Shown here one piece after another: positions 1-12,469 of a stretch of 64,000 bases of DNA. The notes below the pieces were generated by a model, which did not search any database, was not told where the DNA came from, and was given only the letters and a program-made list of their open reading frames with translations. The stretch's first letter is position 1. Every line of letters begins with the position of its first letter. The translations under genes and the position numbers were made by a program. Source of the stretch: Blastobasis lacticolella (Eukaryota; Arthropoda; Insecta; Lepidoptera; Blastobasidae); the NCBI GenBank assembly GCA_905147135.1, contig LR990049.1, positions 7,829,428-7,893,427 on the forward strand, in the 5' to 3' direction.

Positions 1-504
1 CAAAATTAGTAGGCATCTAAGTACATGTCCATTACGAACGAAAATTATATTGAAAACCTTACGCTCAATTAACTACTTCTGAAGACTTATGACCTTTGCG
101 AAAGTAATTTATTTCAAAGAAAATGTAACAGACGGCGAAGGCTCTTTGTTTGGCGTTCTATTTTTTAATATAACCACTTAATTTCAACGTTTAGAAAACA
201 CAATGAAAACGTTCAATTTTGTTTTGTCAATCCCTGTTTTATTAAACGAGCGTTCATTTGTTGGGCCTAAATTGTACAGACAAATTATGGTACTATAAGT
301 ATAAATAGTTACTGAAGCATGTATAAGGCATATAAGTAGCCGAGCCATAATATGCACGTTGGGGTCTAACGTAATACAAAACGGATTGATGGGCCACCTA
401 AGCTGCTTTGGTGCACCTAGAGGCCTTCCATCATTTCGACGTAGATAGGTACGGAAATACCCCTACGAGCATTGAGCGTCGGTTGATGTGGAACAAATAG
501 CTGC

Positions 505-640
505 ATCTAAATATCTACGTATAAGTACTTGCACGCAGGAGGATCTGATGGCAGCCATCGACAGTGCTATCAATTTGGTTAAGTTTTGGGCCACTGCATT
601 ACAGTTTGTCATTGACACGCTAAGAAGAAGTAGGCATATT
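505..640 (+). pseudogene. possible LINE reverse-transcriptase remnant
   Basis: One plus-strand frame reads about 35 residues with a pattern like the region after the catalytic YADD motif of Jockey-type reverse transcriptases: a short strand, then STCTQEDLMAAIDSAIN, then a VKFWA helix, then a weak LRRSRHII end. The match to this family is from general knowledge of the fold and no catalytic residues are preserved here. A chance open frame is the alternative. There is no start codon, and stops close on both sides. Confidence 0.28.
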
Positions 641-2350
641 ATATGAGTCAAGTTAAAACCTCTCGACCGAGAAACGACACAGTTTTCTTTCGCAGCAAAA
701 ATACAAACTTTAAAAAGTTCGTTGCGGTTCCGCGAAAGATTACCAAGTTAGCAAAAAATTCCTGACAGTTATGTCTGGGCTCGGTGACTGGCCCACCTAA
801 TATTGCACTGGGCTATTATTCATGAATTTATCTAGATGTAACGCACATTTTGCGAAGCGGCGGGCGCAAACGTGACCAGATTGCGGACTCTTCGCCGCCC
901 ACAGCCCGCAAGACTTGTTACACCTTCGCTATATTATGTAGGTATTGTGTATGTTGCATACGAATTGAGTTCATATTACCAGCACATGGGTTGAATGAAA
1001 TAGAAACGTACATTTATTAGGTACTTACAACACAAATCTTTACTATTGTTTGTTTTTTATTGTCGGCGTGGGGTGGGTGTGCTCTGGCTTTGGGGCGGCC
1101 AACATATGTTACTGTGTTGTTCCTTCCTACTTTCCTGCCTAATTTTTGACTATTGATTGATATATTAAGCCCCGCATGCACCAAAGAGTAACGTTTAATG
1201 TTTTTTGTGTGAGTTTTTTGTTTAACTATCATCTTCAATGCGTTTAAGAATTTGGTGCAAACCGCCCTTAATGTACTCAATAAAGAAATTTTGAGTTTGA
1301 GTGAGTTTTACAAGACTAATATCACCCTCCGGTGTTAGGCAACATGGTGCCGTAGCAGTATGAACAATATGTATGAACAATGTCAATATTGTCTACTATA
1401 AAAAAACAACACATATTTTGTACATTGCCGCATTACTATATTCGCTTAATATTTTCTATGAAAGCAGTACCTACACAACTTAAAAAATCAGTAAGTTGTT
1501 TCGCCTAAAATAAACGAAACATCCTCAATCAAAGCGGCAAAAGTTTAACCATGCTCCTGATGAAAGAGCAAAACTGAGCAATAACAAGTTCTCACAAAAT
1601 TTATCTGCTCGCTCGCAAAATAATGAGTTCAATTCTCCATCCATTTGTGTTTCTGCAAAGTTTTCATCTCGTTCCTTGGAATTTTTTGTTGATAGGCGTA
1701 GACATGTACTAACTTATGTATAATGTGGTGGATTTACCTCAAGAATGTGATTTACCTCAAGATATGGTGGCAGAATTAATATACGAATACATAATAGGTT
1801 AAATAAATTGAAAAAAGTGATCGAAAAAAATCTACACAAATAATTAAAGTGCAAATCACCCATCTGTAGAGGCACTGGCTTAATTCCTACTTTAAAGGGA
1901 CTTCGTTATGAGTTAATTTAAATTAGAAGCAAACGTTACTGATAAAATCCTTGACAAACTTCCTCAAGAACCTAAAAACGAAGCGAAAAAAAATTACTCT
2001 AATAATCCGAATTCAGTTAACGTCGCCGGATCTAAATCTTGCTGATTAAATTTGTAAAAAGTTAAATAAAAAACTTTGAAGAAATTAAAAGTAAGAATCT
2101 GACGAAACTCAAAAAAGTCCGCCTTAGAAGAAGGTAAAGTTTCATTTTGTTTGATGGCAGCATTAATTTGAAGTGGCTAGTAACAAGGATTCTTCGAGAA
2201 GAGGCTATTGAACTATATCAAAAGGAAAATGGGAAACAAGACATCTAGGTAATTTAAGTACAAATGAATTGACGTTATGTGGCTGCTTATTTTTTATGTC
2301 CAAAAATGTGTTAAGGTATTTGAAGAAACCTCGACAGCAAGCTACATAAG
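641..2350. other. AT-rich stretch without a recognised gene
   Basis: No coding exon, RNA gene or clear transposon is seen. Two near-identical short blocks (GATTTACCTCAAG) stand side by side near 1,733-1,770. A GC-richer patch lies at about 850-915. The open frames here are short and lack any family pattern. Confidence 0.5.
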
Positions 2351-2351
2351 A

Positions 2352-2500
2352 GTCATCATCATCATCCAAGCGGTCAACCGCGGCTACTGCCAGAGTCCGC
2401 TTTCATTCTCCTCCACTTTGCCCGTCTTCAGCATCCTCGTGTCGTAAGCCGTTGGCTGTCGCATTCGACTTCGTCCGCGTAAAATTCGGTTATGCCGTAT
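2352..2500 (-). mobile_element. RTE-type LINE 3' tail fragment
   Basis: Read on the minus strand, this fragment ends in an ATGATGATG-like tail. It shares the block CTTCAGCATCCTCGTGTCG with the 3' flank of the RTE pseudogene at 41,978-42,600 (CTTCGGCATCCTCGCGTCG there). It is a 5'-truncated end with no coding content. Related tails occur at 5,068-5,130, about 5,490-5,580 and 11,885-11,970. Confidence 0.5.
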
Positions 2501-2529
2501 TCCTGCGGGAACCACGTTGAATTTCGAAG

Positions 2530-3440
2530 TAAATTGTAGTCAATGGGTTAATCTGGGTTACAAGTTACCATACAGCAATATTCAGTTAGTTTTCTCGTGA
2601 ATTTCGTGAAAAAACATCCATTTATTAACCATCCTTACAAATTTGCAGGGTGACGTTCATATTATAAGTAAACCACCAGCTTATTTCTTAGAAGAAGTTT
2701 TATTTACTTCTCACTATTACTCTTATAAGTACTCTGACAAATTTAATCACAATTCCTATTTTGTTTCCGGTTGTTTGGCAAGTTGGAAGATTACTCTAGG
2801 GAACAGCGAAGATGAATGAGCTGGAATAAGCTACCGAACAGATAATAAATATAGGTAACTTCAATCGGATAAGCGATGAAATCTTCTTGGATGAGAAATA
2901 TTAACGTTTATGATAAGATAAATACACAATTTTATGGACAGCTTAACACAGCAATAAACAGTTTTAAAGTCAATACACAAATAAAGATAAAGAAGCGAGA
3001 CATGGTTGGTACATTGAATTTTCTTGAAAGGCGAGGACGAGGAAATTCAAAAAGAAAGCAACTCTCAATTTGTTCCGGCCTTTCATGACGACGACATTGT
3101 CTAACTTTACCATGATAGGATAGCCTATTCATTTCTGTGAAAATTAAATGCGTCTATTTAATTTTACTGGTTATTTTAATTGTACACTGACATGTACATA
3201 CATATCAATGTCAATAAAATTAATAACAATTAAATTAAAACCGTGATACGCAATAAATTGCCTGCTTGCCTGTTTGTCTGCTAAGTAACATAAAAAAATA
3301 AAAAAAATGAAAATGTAATGAAATAATAACTGAAAACATTGAATAGCCATGATTCAATATAAAACTCTACTACAAATGCAAATTAATTAGAAGACAAACC
3401 CCAATTATTACAGATTTTATTTATTACTCTTACACAAGAC
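2530..3440. other. unique AT-rich DNA, nothing recognised
   Basis: The stretch has poly-A/T tracts and short open frames only. No repeat or exon could be supported. Confidence 0.45.
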
Positions 3441-3449
3441 AATACATTT

Positions 3450-3709
3450 GACGACCTGAGTGGTTCAGTGGTCAACACCGTCTGCCACGCAAGAGGTCCC
3501 GGGTTCGATTCCCGGCCGGGCAGAAATTGAAATAATGAATTTTAATTTCTGTTACGGGTCTGGGTGTTCTATGTATAACAAGTATGTATTTAAAAGTATA
3601 TAAGTAGTTTATCAGTTATCTAGCACCCATAACACAAGCTTTGCTTACTTTGGGGCTAGATGGCGCTGTGTGAATTTGTACAAGATAATTTTATTTATTT
3701 TATTATTTA
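3450..3709 (+). mobile_element. tRNA-derived SINE, family A, complete copy
   Basis: The element begins with a tRNA-like head holding an A-box-like GTGGTTCAGTGGTC and a perfect B box GGTTCGATTCC. Together they form an internal RNA polymerase III promoter. A family-specific body follows, with blocks CGGGTCTGGGTGTTC and TTTGGGGCTAGATGGCG, then an AT-rich tail. Flanking 9-bp repeats AATACATTT (3,441-3,449) and AATACGTTT (3,710-3,718), with one mismatch, look like the target duplication. This is the best copy in the window. Others are at about 4,618, 12,735, 40,685, 46,645 and 48,511. SINEs have no genes and move with a partner LINE's enzyme. Confidence 0.8.
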
Positions 3710-4617
3710 AATACGTTTTTGTGAAAAGAGATAGTCACATATAATGGAATTTACAAATTATCAAAAACCAATAAAGCTTTATTAAACCATAAAATGTTGT
3801 ATTAATTCTTTCAGTTTCATAATTTAGTTCTCTAAAGGTATGTAATATTTTCTAATAATTACATTTAATTGAAGAGACATAGTTGAACGGAGCATGCGCA
3901 GCGGGTATCTCCGCGGGCGCCTCGATGTCGCGACGAGTCATCTCACATCAATAAAGGAAGCCAAATACCAATCAAGGCGCACACAATCGCCTTCTTAATT
4001 GACCAGTTGAGATACAGCTCTGATTGTTGTGGACTCGTTCTTTTAGAGTTGAGTTATAAATACAGCTCTTGTTCGAAATTTGAAATCCAAGCGACGTCGT
4101 ACAAAGTTGAAAAATTTATCATATCAACAAACGGATTTAAATTGTCAACGGCTAGGACACATTTTGTTACTGTCAATTTGATCCCCGATTTTCGTGGAAG
4201 CTGGAAGCTATAATTTAAAAACAGTTCTTACGTTTTAGGCATACGAGTCAGATTTAACTGCACAGATAAATTGTACAGACGAAACGGGAAAGATAAAACT
4301 CTGAACGTGAATATTTCGCTTGCTATATTACGTTGTCAATAATTATGGCTGTCTGGCTTTAGCGTCTTGACAGGGATCATGGACGGCCTCGATCTAAAAA
4401 TAGTATCATCCAAACAATTATTTTGACTGCGGAATGGAGCGACGATTTGCCAAACGCACCTGGCGGGGAATTGACGAAGCAAACCTGTATAAGTATCTGT
4501 AAGTAGCAGTATCTGTAGTAAGGGGAACATTTTTTTTTTACATTTTCAAATAACTGAAACTTACAGTAAAACCGAAAACAGAGGATCCACTGATACACAT
4601 TTCGTCGGGGGTTAAAA

Positions 4618-4862
4618 AGATTCAGGTTCAATGGTCAACATGCATGCTGGTCTGACACGCAAGAGGTAATGGGTTCGATTCCCGGCGGGGCAGAATTGAA
4701 ATGGTGAATTTTAATTGCTTTTACGGGTCTGGGTGTTCTATGTATATTACGTATGTATTTAAAAGTATTTAAATAGTATATCAGTTAAGTGTAATCCCTT
4801 TGCTTCGTTTGGGGCTAGATGGCGCTGTGTGGATTTGTCCACGATTATGTATTTATTTATTT
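4618..4862 (+). mobile_element. SINE family A, diverged copy
   Basis: The copy has the same head and body order as the element at 3,450 but is more mutated. The B box GGTTCGATTCC is intact, while the A box is damaged and the body has small deletions (the CACCCATAACACAAG block is reduced). The end block GGGGCTAGATGGCGCTGTGT and the TTTATTTATTT tail are kept. Confidence 0.75.
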
Positions 4863-5067
4863 TCCCGCGATGAGACTGTTCTACCTGCATCGATTCTATT
4901 ACCTTATCTGTTAGAAACAATGTTGCGTTGTTGTGCTTGGGTTTCAAGGATAAGAGTCAGTCTAATTACCGGCTCGAGTCAAGGCATGTTCAATGTACTT
5001 TGCATTTTTATTACATTTACCACTCCGGTGGTTTCTCAGCTCGTTTGTCTATCCATCTGTGTGAAAT

Positions 5068-5130
5068 GAATCATCATCATCATTCTAGCCGATAATGCAG
5101 GATCAGCCGTAGTTCGCTTTTCTCTCATCG
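5068..5130 (-). mobile_element. LINE 3' tail fragment
   Basis: A TCATCATCATCAT run is followed by a sequence like the other RTE-type 3' ends of this window. Minus orientation is inferred from the tail position. It is a short, diverged piece. Confidence 0.35.
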
Positions 5131-5589
5131 GCTATCTATATTCTCTAATACAACATCCGTGAGCGCTACGGTGAAATGTGGTAGATGTTATGTATGCATA
5201 TAACGGAACGCATCCTTGTAATTTTTTAGGTTAGCAACACCAATGTCTTGTCTGTTGGAAGCGTTTTCTCACCGAAAACGTACTAAGTTTTTGTCTGAGT
5301 GATACAGCAATTAATGTGAATTTAAAACTAATCAAAGTATTTCACTGGCCTCTGGTAATATATAAATAACAGTAGATCGTGCCAGATTGCCAAGCAACGC
5401 GCAAATTTCTATTGTAATGTTGGTATCATCCGATAGAATATCCTACATTTTCTCGTTGCGATCAAGGATGTTTCTTAGAGAATCGCACCCCTACATCTGA
5501 CATTAACCGAGTTGGCTCTTGCATCCAACTCAGCGATGTCAATCCGTTGCACCGGTCTTCGCTCGACCGTCTAACAGGTTAAAATAAGT

Positions 5590-5800
5590 CCCTGACTGTG
5601 CTCTCGCACACGAGGGCACAGGGTCCGTCTTGACCATGATCCAGTATTTGGCAAAGGTAATTACTGAAATCCGCGACCCTGCGCTACCATGGAACCGGAC
5701 CAGATTGGATCATGGTTAGACTTTCAGTCGCCTGAATGTACATGTTTCATTACGATGTTTTCTCTCACCGTAAGAACATCGGTTAGCATTCAACTTCTTC
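5590..5800 (-). mobile_element. SINE family C, body fragment
   Basis: The body carries the diagnostic blocks GACCATGATCCAG, GAACCGGACCAGATTGG and TCTCACCGTAAGAACATCGG. They recur at 25,305-25,475, 36,170-36,335 and 53,036-53,395. The tRNA-like head, expected at the right, is lost. The region just to its left (about 5,490-5,580) resembles the 3' flank of the RTE element at 42,000. Confidence 0.65.
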
Positions 5801-6510
5801 TTAGCGAGTCGATGGCAAAAGACATTTTATTTTAGACGCCCAAAATTTGGCCACGCGCACTGCATTCAACTAATGGCATAGCATTCAACTATTCAGGTTA
5901 CAGCGGCATATCGAAATGAATAGGTATCTATATTTGTCAAAGTTTACTCAATTTAACAGTGCATAACTAACATCATAACGTTGAAGTCTCCATTAGCACT
6001 TGTGTAATTACATGTCTATGTTTGAGCAAACACGTGTGATTTTCGCGGTAAAAGCTTGTGCCGTTCTATTCCGAGTTGGAGCCCTATAATTATCTCATAT
6101 CTACTATGCAGATAAGTACGCATCAGTTAATTGGTTTGAATTTCCAAGCGATTAATATTAAATTATGGCAAACCAATCTTGGGAAACCGAACAGAATTGC
6201 GCGAAACATATTTTTATACAGTGTGCCAAGGTACAATCAGCTGCAGAGTGAATAGTGTGTCCCTAGCATACAATAAAAGTATGGTAGGCGCGTCAGTTCT
6301 CTCTGCAGGTGACTATACCACTTTATGCACACGATTATGTAAACTGCTAGCCCAGGCTCCATCCCAGAACTCAAAATATCTTAGTTATAATCAACAGCCC
6401 TTTACAACAGTCCATTACCCAATAATTGTCCATGTAGAGCTTGATACCTAACTAGACACATACTTTTGATAGAGTGAGAATCAATTGCGTATATTGCTTG
6501 TATTAACGAT
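5801..6510. other. unique DNA, nothing recognised
   Basis: The stretch is AT-rich. Two overlapping short open frames near 6,060-6,450 show no family pattern and no splice context that would make them believable. Confidence 0.45.
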
Positions 6511-6975
6511 GAATATTCGAACATTGCTTACTATTTGTCAACACCTTGACGAACGAAGATTGCGATGTTTCGAAAATTATCATCAAAGAAATCAATTATT
6601 ACCTTGTTGTTGTATCGACAAGTGATAATGTAAATAGTCTGAGTGCGTAACCAATAGCTGAGATGAGTAGGTCAAACAATGAAAAACAATTTGTACCTAC
6701 TTATTATTAAAATCCAAGATGAAATAGATTGCTACAATTGTTTGCATTTACTATGATTATATGGATATTGCTCACTATTTTTCAATGCATTGACCAACGA
6801 AGATTGCGATGTTTTTCCAATTATCATCGAAGAAATCAATTATTACCTTGTTATATCATCATGTAAATAGTCTGAGTGCGTAACAATAGCTGAGATAATT
6901 AGGTCAAAAATGAAAAACAATGTGTACCTACCTACTTATTATTAAAACCCAGTAGAATAATACTGAAATAGATTC
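6511..6975. repeat. diverged tandem duplication, period about 244 bp
   Basis: Two adjacent copies share blocks in the same order: GAAGATTGCGATGTTT (6,555 and 6,799), GAAATCAATTATTACCTTG, GTAAATAGTCTGAGTGCGTAA, and a TGTACCTACTTATTATTAAA-like end. Small indels separate them. No inverted ends or coding frame are seen. Confidence 0.8.
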
Positions 6976-7725
6976 ATTACTACATATCAACCAGGTACCA
7001 AATAAATAACAAACAAAAGCCAAGATGTAAGTAACGAAGTCTGAACATGAAATAAAAGGGGCCCTTGCCAAATCCCTAATGGAGTGCTCGTGACAGACAT
7101 CGCTTCAAATTCAATCGAGCAACTTGTGAAAGTCCGATTGATGTACAATTAGAAACAGGTCAACGAGTTACTGAAGCTATTTCCCCAATAAATATTAATA
7201 GGCTTTCGACAGACGTCTTTGTCAGGGGCCAGAAGCAGCTCTCGGCAATTCTCGGGTATCGATCGGACAATCACTCGTGTTATCAAGTAAATAATAAATT
7301 TGTCGCACGGTGATGTAAGATTCGGAGGCACCGGAGGTGATAATTCTTTATCATACCTTCGCCAGATCCGAATCGTGACGAAAAATATTTTTGATAAAAA
7401 TAGCTGTACGTATAAGTACCTATTTTATACGAAAAATATTTTCTTCAGCATACGTTGTACAATCTGCTCCTGAGCACTCAAACTCCCTTTCGAAGATTCA
7501 AAGATTTATTTGTAAGAGATGGATATTACAGAGGTTATCAATAATCTTCAATAGTTTCTCTATCCCTTGCCCGCATGATGAGGCGTACAAGTCATTAAAT
7601 ATATTCTCTGCAGCTGTCTGTACTTACCGATCTACTTATATTGTATAACAAGGAATACGCTATAATTTGTAAATATCCACAATAAATCTCTAATGTTAAA
7701 TTTTACTTCAATATTCGGCACTTAC

Positions 7726-7848
7726 CTTTTTTGCATTCCTCGATGGTCTCGTCCGATCCGTCCTTGCAGTCGTTCTCTCCCTCGCACACCCACGACAGGG
7801 GTATGCACTCCCCGTTCGCACACTGGAACTGCTTCATGGCACATGATT
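7726..7848 (-). CDS. LDL-receptor class A exon (exon 2 of receptor-like gene)
   Basis: This 123-bp exon encodes one complete LDL-receptor class A module, a calcium-binding ligand-binding repeat of extracellular receptor domains. Six cysteines are in the family order, with FQC, GECIP, the SWVC tryptophan, and then NDCKDGSDE holding the acidic calcium ligands. The usual CDG is CEG here. The exon is bounded by an acceptor TTTGTTTGTTGCAG and a donor GTAAGTG (minus strand), with phase 1 at both ends, which is the usual phase for LDLa exons. The first split codon joins exactly to the phase 1 end of the exon at 23,163-23,298, giving Lys46 of the joined product. No further LDLa exon is seen to the left, so the rest of the gene is outside the window. 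A lipophorin/VLDL-type receptor is likely, but other LDLa proteins are possible. Confidence 0.85.
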
Positions 7849-8689
7849 CTGCAACAAACAATATGTCATCGAGTTAGTACATACAATGAAGACTTCGTTA
7901 GTCTTTGTTTGTGCGAAAAATGTATCCGCATCGTCACTTATCAGCTGGTTACGAAGTTGTCAAAGACTTGCCTAGTAAACATAGAGAAAAAATAAAGATA
8001 TTGTTCGATTGCTATGAAACTAGGAAAAATTTCTAGAATCAATTGATTGTTTGATATATCTATGTGCTCTGCATTCTGTTGTATTTCGTTTAGTTATGAT
8101 AAACGACATGATTGTTCATCATTACAACCATCAAGGAAGAGTCCACTGCAAGGAACACAAATATGGGTTATGCGCCGCTTGCATACGTATTATTAGTATT
8201 TATATTATTTATTTTCTTTCTACATTATTTTGCTCTAAAATTATCGGTAAAACTGTAAAAAATTCAAAATTGACTTATTTTTTGTAAAATTTTAATTAAA
8301 TCTTGAATATCTCTGAGAATATAATATTTACACGGTTATGGATAATATTGCCCCACACATACTTCTAAGTGCAAGACACTCTGTTTTAAAAGCAAATTTC
8401 AAAACGTGGCGTCGGCCATCTTGATGACGTCACAGCTGGAGAACCAAGCACTAGAGATTGTCTCCTGGCTGCTTTTATTGAAAATAACATACTTAACAAC
8501 ATACTAAAATATTGTACTAGTTTCATCCGGGCCATGTTTGAAGCTAAGGGAAGGGACTATCTAGCTTAGAATAGGGCTTGCTTATATAGATCGTGAGCAG
8601 ACATGACAGGTAATTTACCAATAAACATCATCATCACTTCCACGCAGGTCCAGTTGGGTACGAGATACTACTGTCTACTTTCTTTTCTA

Positions 8690-8885
8690 TTGAGGTCGCT
8701 AGCCGTGTGGTGTCTGGCGAGGTACCTAGAATATAGAGCCAATCCCGGAGACTGTTCTGAGGAGTTGTTCGGGCTAGCCCCTGCTCCCGAGTTTCCCGTA
8801 CTACCCGTTAAAGTGGCGGTCAACTACTATGGAATGATCTTTCTGCCGATACGATATTCCCTAGTCAGCCCGTCAGCAGATCAAT
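8690..8885 (+). pseudogene. Jockey/CR1-like LINE, C-terminal fragment
   Basis: The plus-strand translation contains GDCSEELFGLAPAPEF in one frame and LWNDLSADTIFP in another. Both are hallmarks of the region after the reverse transcriptase of Lepidoptera Jockey/CR1-like elements. The same two motifs are at 39,700-40,063 in diverged form. A frameshift and missing upstream domains show it is dead. It lies inside the LDLa gene intron, antisense to it. Confidence 0.65.
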
Positions 8886-8887
8886 AA

Positions 8888-8960
8888 ACCAGAAAATAGG
8901 CAGCATTTTCTGTGGAGTACCCCGATCTCCAACCTGTCTAGACATTGGACATGGCCATGG
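8888..8960 (+). mobile_element. SINE family B, short fragment
   Basis: The blocks GCAGCATTTTC and CGATCTCCAACC match the middle of the SINE at 47,529-47,779. A second trace (GATCTCCAACCCGC) is at about 10,465. Both ends are lost. Confidence 0.45.
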
Positions 8961-8999
8961 TAGAGGTTTGTTATATCAGGCCTTTTCTCGCTATACAAA

Positions 9000-11055
9000 A
9001 CAATTAGGCTTTGTGACATTATTATGTACCTACACTTATTCGCTTATATATTTATAATGGTAAGTATTAATTATAAATATAAGGAGTCCCGAGGACTGTA
9101 AACACTCTATACTGTATGCCTGCCATTTAAATTGAAGTACACAGTACGGCTAGCATTATCTCCATACGGCGCACTCTGAGTAGTGCTTTGTGATAAGATT
9201 ACATTAATTATGCAATAAATAATTTATGCAATACAATAAACGTTGGCAAATCAAAGGCAAATTGTAATATCATTTAGTTGGTGATAATGTTAATACATGA
9301 CAATGAAATCCCTAAATAGATTAGTTTAATATTAAATATGACCTATATTGAATATTAATCTGTTTTTTATTTATTAATTATTAAAATATGATATCAATGT
9401 AATCCGATGCGATCATTCAATTTATTTTAGGTATTAATTTAGTACTTATCATGATATTGTTATCAGAGTAGTTTTTGAAGGTTAGGTAGATTTAATTCCG
9501 CGCATTTATTTTATTTACGATGATAAGAAAATAGCAACAAACTTTAATTACTTAGCAAATACAGACAGATGATAGTTTGCAAAAGAGATAAGTATTCACA
9601 AGTTAAAACGTCTTATTTTGAAGGGAAACATCCCCAATCTCACCGCAAACTGGGGCACGGCCACGCCCACCGCGCATTAACAAAAAAATAAGCACACAAT
9701 AAAAGGAAATCGACAATCGAAACTTGGGGTATTATTCAACCGAAGCCCCACCGAAAAAGAGCATTGATCGGACATTTCCATGATCCTAAACTGCCTTTAT
9801 AAGGCCATTACATAATGGCTTCAGTAGGTGGAATGGTCAATACAATCGGGGGACTATCTTTCGACTCTCTGATTTATGCGGCAATATTTTCGAGGAACCG
9901 ATCCTGTATGTGGAAGTTGGACTATAGCAATGATTTACAGTCCATCGAGCATCGAGAAATGTAGTTTCCATGTCTGGGCTTGCGAAAAATGGGATTCATA
10001 ACGCAGTGAGGTGCGATGCAATAAAGTGAATCTCCGATCTGTGGAGTGACATAAGGCGCTATTTTTGAAGAGAATAATAGATCGGAGTTGGATTCTTAAA
10101 AGTAAATAGAAAGTGAATAGTAGTTGCGGGTTGGTGATGGTGTGGTAGCCTAAAGAGACAAGCAGACTGATTGAAGACTGATTTAGGCAATCATTTGTAA
10201 GGAACTTTGTTTTCTATTGTGTTGTTCTGTTGTTAACTTGAGTAGATATAGACTTCTCAGAATATAACATAACTGCAATCGTCATCGCTTTGGGTGACCT
10301 ACCTGTAATGGTAATAATTTATTGATGTAAATAATTATAAATAAATAAATAAATAAATTGTTTCGTGTAGCTTAAGAAGGTGAACAATGTCTCAGAAGGC
10401 CTACAGACTAAAATCTTTACAGAATATACAAGCAATCAACATTGCCTGTATATTCAACTGTATGATCTCCAACCCGCTTGAATTGCGTAGATATTATTGG
10501 AAATCCCTCTAGTGATTAAGCCGTCTTATATCCAAGCTCTCGATGTGCGGTGTTATTGAATACATTATTTTTCTGTTTATTACTCAATACTATAGAGTAG
10601 ACAAGTTTCTTAGTCCGTAGGTAAAGCAAGTTCACGGCACTATCCCTTAACACACAGAAGCATCTACCTACATTTTGCTTATTTATCAGTCATTCAAACG
10701 TGTCCGTATTTTTTAGAATTTTGAATATATGCAGTGTTTTCAGATTTAAATAAAACGATATTACGATTGCATTTCCATCTTTACAGTTCAGAGTGAATGC
10801 TGGGGAAGCCTTTGGTGGGTATTGATCTGAGCAATAGAGCCGAATACGTCATTGTCGATCGGTCGAAAATTTCAGCGCCTCGTCCAACTGTCATACCCGT
10901 TACTTAATAGGCGGGTGGTATGCTTCCTCTTAGGCTGCACCTACACGCTACATCAGGTTTGATGGCAGTTACTTCATTTCTTTGTCATTATTTCTGATTA
11001 ATCTATATTTTATGTACCTCTATTTGCAGTGTAGTTAGTAGTACTCAAGTACTTA
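9000..11055. other. intronic DNA, mostly unrecognised
   Basis: No exon or clear transposon is seen. The section at about 9,620-9,990 is less AT-rich and free of recognised repeats, so it could hold intronic control elements. A (TAAA)n-like run lies at about 10,333-10,360. Confidence 0.4.
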
Positions 11056-11061
11056 ATGCTT

Positions 11062-11327
11062 CATCATCAACATAGCATATGGGCTACTGGGATACCAGTC
11101 CACTGCAGGCCTCTCCCATAATGGCATGGGAGGTTATTGCCATAATCTCCACGCTTGACAGGTGGGTTGGATATAGCAGTGTTGTAAATATAGTAATGGA
11201 TGCCCATTTTCCAGCCTACGGAGACTCCAGAATTGTTACCTCGAAAACATTAGTCGTCTTGTACGATACCCACGAGTTTAAAGGATTGGTGCTATTCTAC
11301 TGTGCTATTCTATTCTATTGAGCGTAT
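11062..11327 (-). mobile_element. SINE family B, minus orientation
   Basis: The element reads from a TCATCATCA tail through GTCCACTGCAGGCC, CCATAATCTCCACGCTTG, a diverged middle, CATTAGTCGTCTTGTACG and CCCACGAG to GTGCTATTCTA. This is the reverse of the element at 47,529-47,779. It is full-length but well mutated, and no clean target duplication was found. Confidence 0.7.
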
Positions 11328-11614
11328 ACAACTTAACTAAATCCTTTGTCTCATATAATTTGAAAAATTAATACGTCAAAAGAGAAACAAATTCATGTAT
11401 AACATCACAAAAGAAAATCGCTGTCGTCAGTAATCTCTTCAATGCAGAAAGCTGTCAATCATCTGGACGATATCTATCGAAGCCGTTATCTAGTACTTCA
11501 ATATGAGTACGGCGCCATGTGTGCTCAACTCTTATGAGTCTCTCCAGACATGGCGCATAGCCGACACCGAGTGTTTAGCAGGTAGGACTGGAAGGGACTC
11601 TAATTTAATTTCAT

Positions 11615-11800
11615 TACATTAGCCTGAGGGCCCTTGTTTGCAAAGCAGGCCGTGTGGTGACGGCTGGGGGCCCCCGACATCCAATCTGCGTGGAGGACCC
11701 TCCAGTCTGTCCCATTGAGAACAAATCGCGTGGCCCACGGGAGGCGCACGGCTAAATTGGTTCACTTCTTTTTTGGTGTGCCTGGGATGGCTAAATTGAT
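11615..11800. other. GC-rich patch, unassigned
   Basis: The patch is clearly GC-richer than its surroundings, with blocks such as GGCTGGGGGCCCCCGACATCC and CCCACGGGAGGCGCACGG. It looks like a mobile-element piece rather than an exon, because no frame stays open with a recognisable pattern. The family is unknown. Confidence 0.3.
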
Positions 11801-11884
11801 GCGCTATGTTCTTTGATTAGTGTGTGTTTGTATCGGTTTTATAATATAGTAAACTTGGAACTGACAAGGTACAAAGTACCTACC

Positions 11885-11970
11885 TTTGTTTAATCATCAT
11901 TATCATCGTCCTATCATCCAGGTCATTCCCGGTTATTGGCAGAGTCGGCTTAGAAATGATTTAGATTGAG
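11885..11970 (-). mobile_element. RTE-type LINE 3' tail fragment
   Basis: A TCATCATTATCATCGTC run is followed by CGGTTATTGGCAGAGTCGGC. This parallels the tail at 2,352-2,500 (GGCTACTGCCAGAGTCCGC). Confidence 0.4.
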
Positions 11971-12469
11971 ATATTTACTTCTTTAATTTTTTTACCTATT
12001 TATATTATGTATTCCGAATATTGTCGTCCATAGAATACTCACTTCAACGATTTACATCTTTACGCGCCTACATAATTTACAAATTCACATTCAATATGCG
12101 GCAAATCAAAAAGGTTAAATTTTAAACAACAAACCGTAATAGGCTTCCATAAACAATTCCCTCGTTATGTAAGAATTTAAGGGCGAGCTTGAAATATTTT
12201 AATTAAAAAACTAAGACGGGAAGGTAGCATCCGTAATTATTTGCTTGAGGGCTAATCAAATTATGTTGGAGCGAAATTTTGGAACGTTTCATGACGTTGT
12301 TATCTACGATCCGCGGTTCTGGCAGCAACTTGAGAAGATAAAATTTCAAAGCGACAGAAACGAGTATTTCAACTGAATCGAAATAGTCATATTTGATGCG
12401 TCAGCGTTTTTTACCTTAATATTTTGTCCGATATTTTTTATTGTTTTGCAGTTTTAGAGATATGGTCTA

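Noticed and set aside
3460..3530. tRNA-like sequence with a perfect B box
   Set aside because: The acceptor stem does not pair and a SINE body follows. It is the head of SINE A, not a tRNA gene. The same holds for 4,620, 42,740-42,815, 48,515 and 53,300-53,395.
7149..7331. Minus-strand frame with a cysteine pattern (ENCRELLLAPDKDVCRK) slightly like a Kunitz domain
   Set aside because: Cysteine spacings (11 and 17 residues between) do not fit Kunitz (about 8 and 15), and the frame stops right after the third cysteine. No splice sites were found to continue it. Its place next to the LDLa exon is probably chance.
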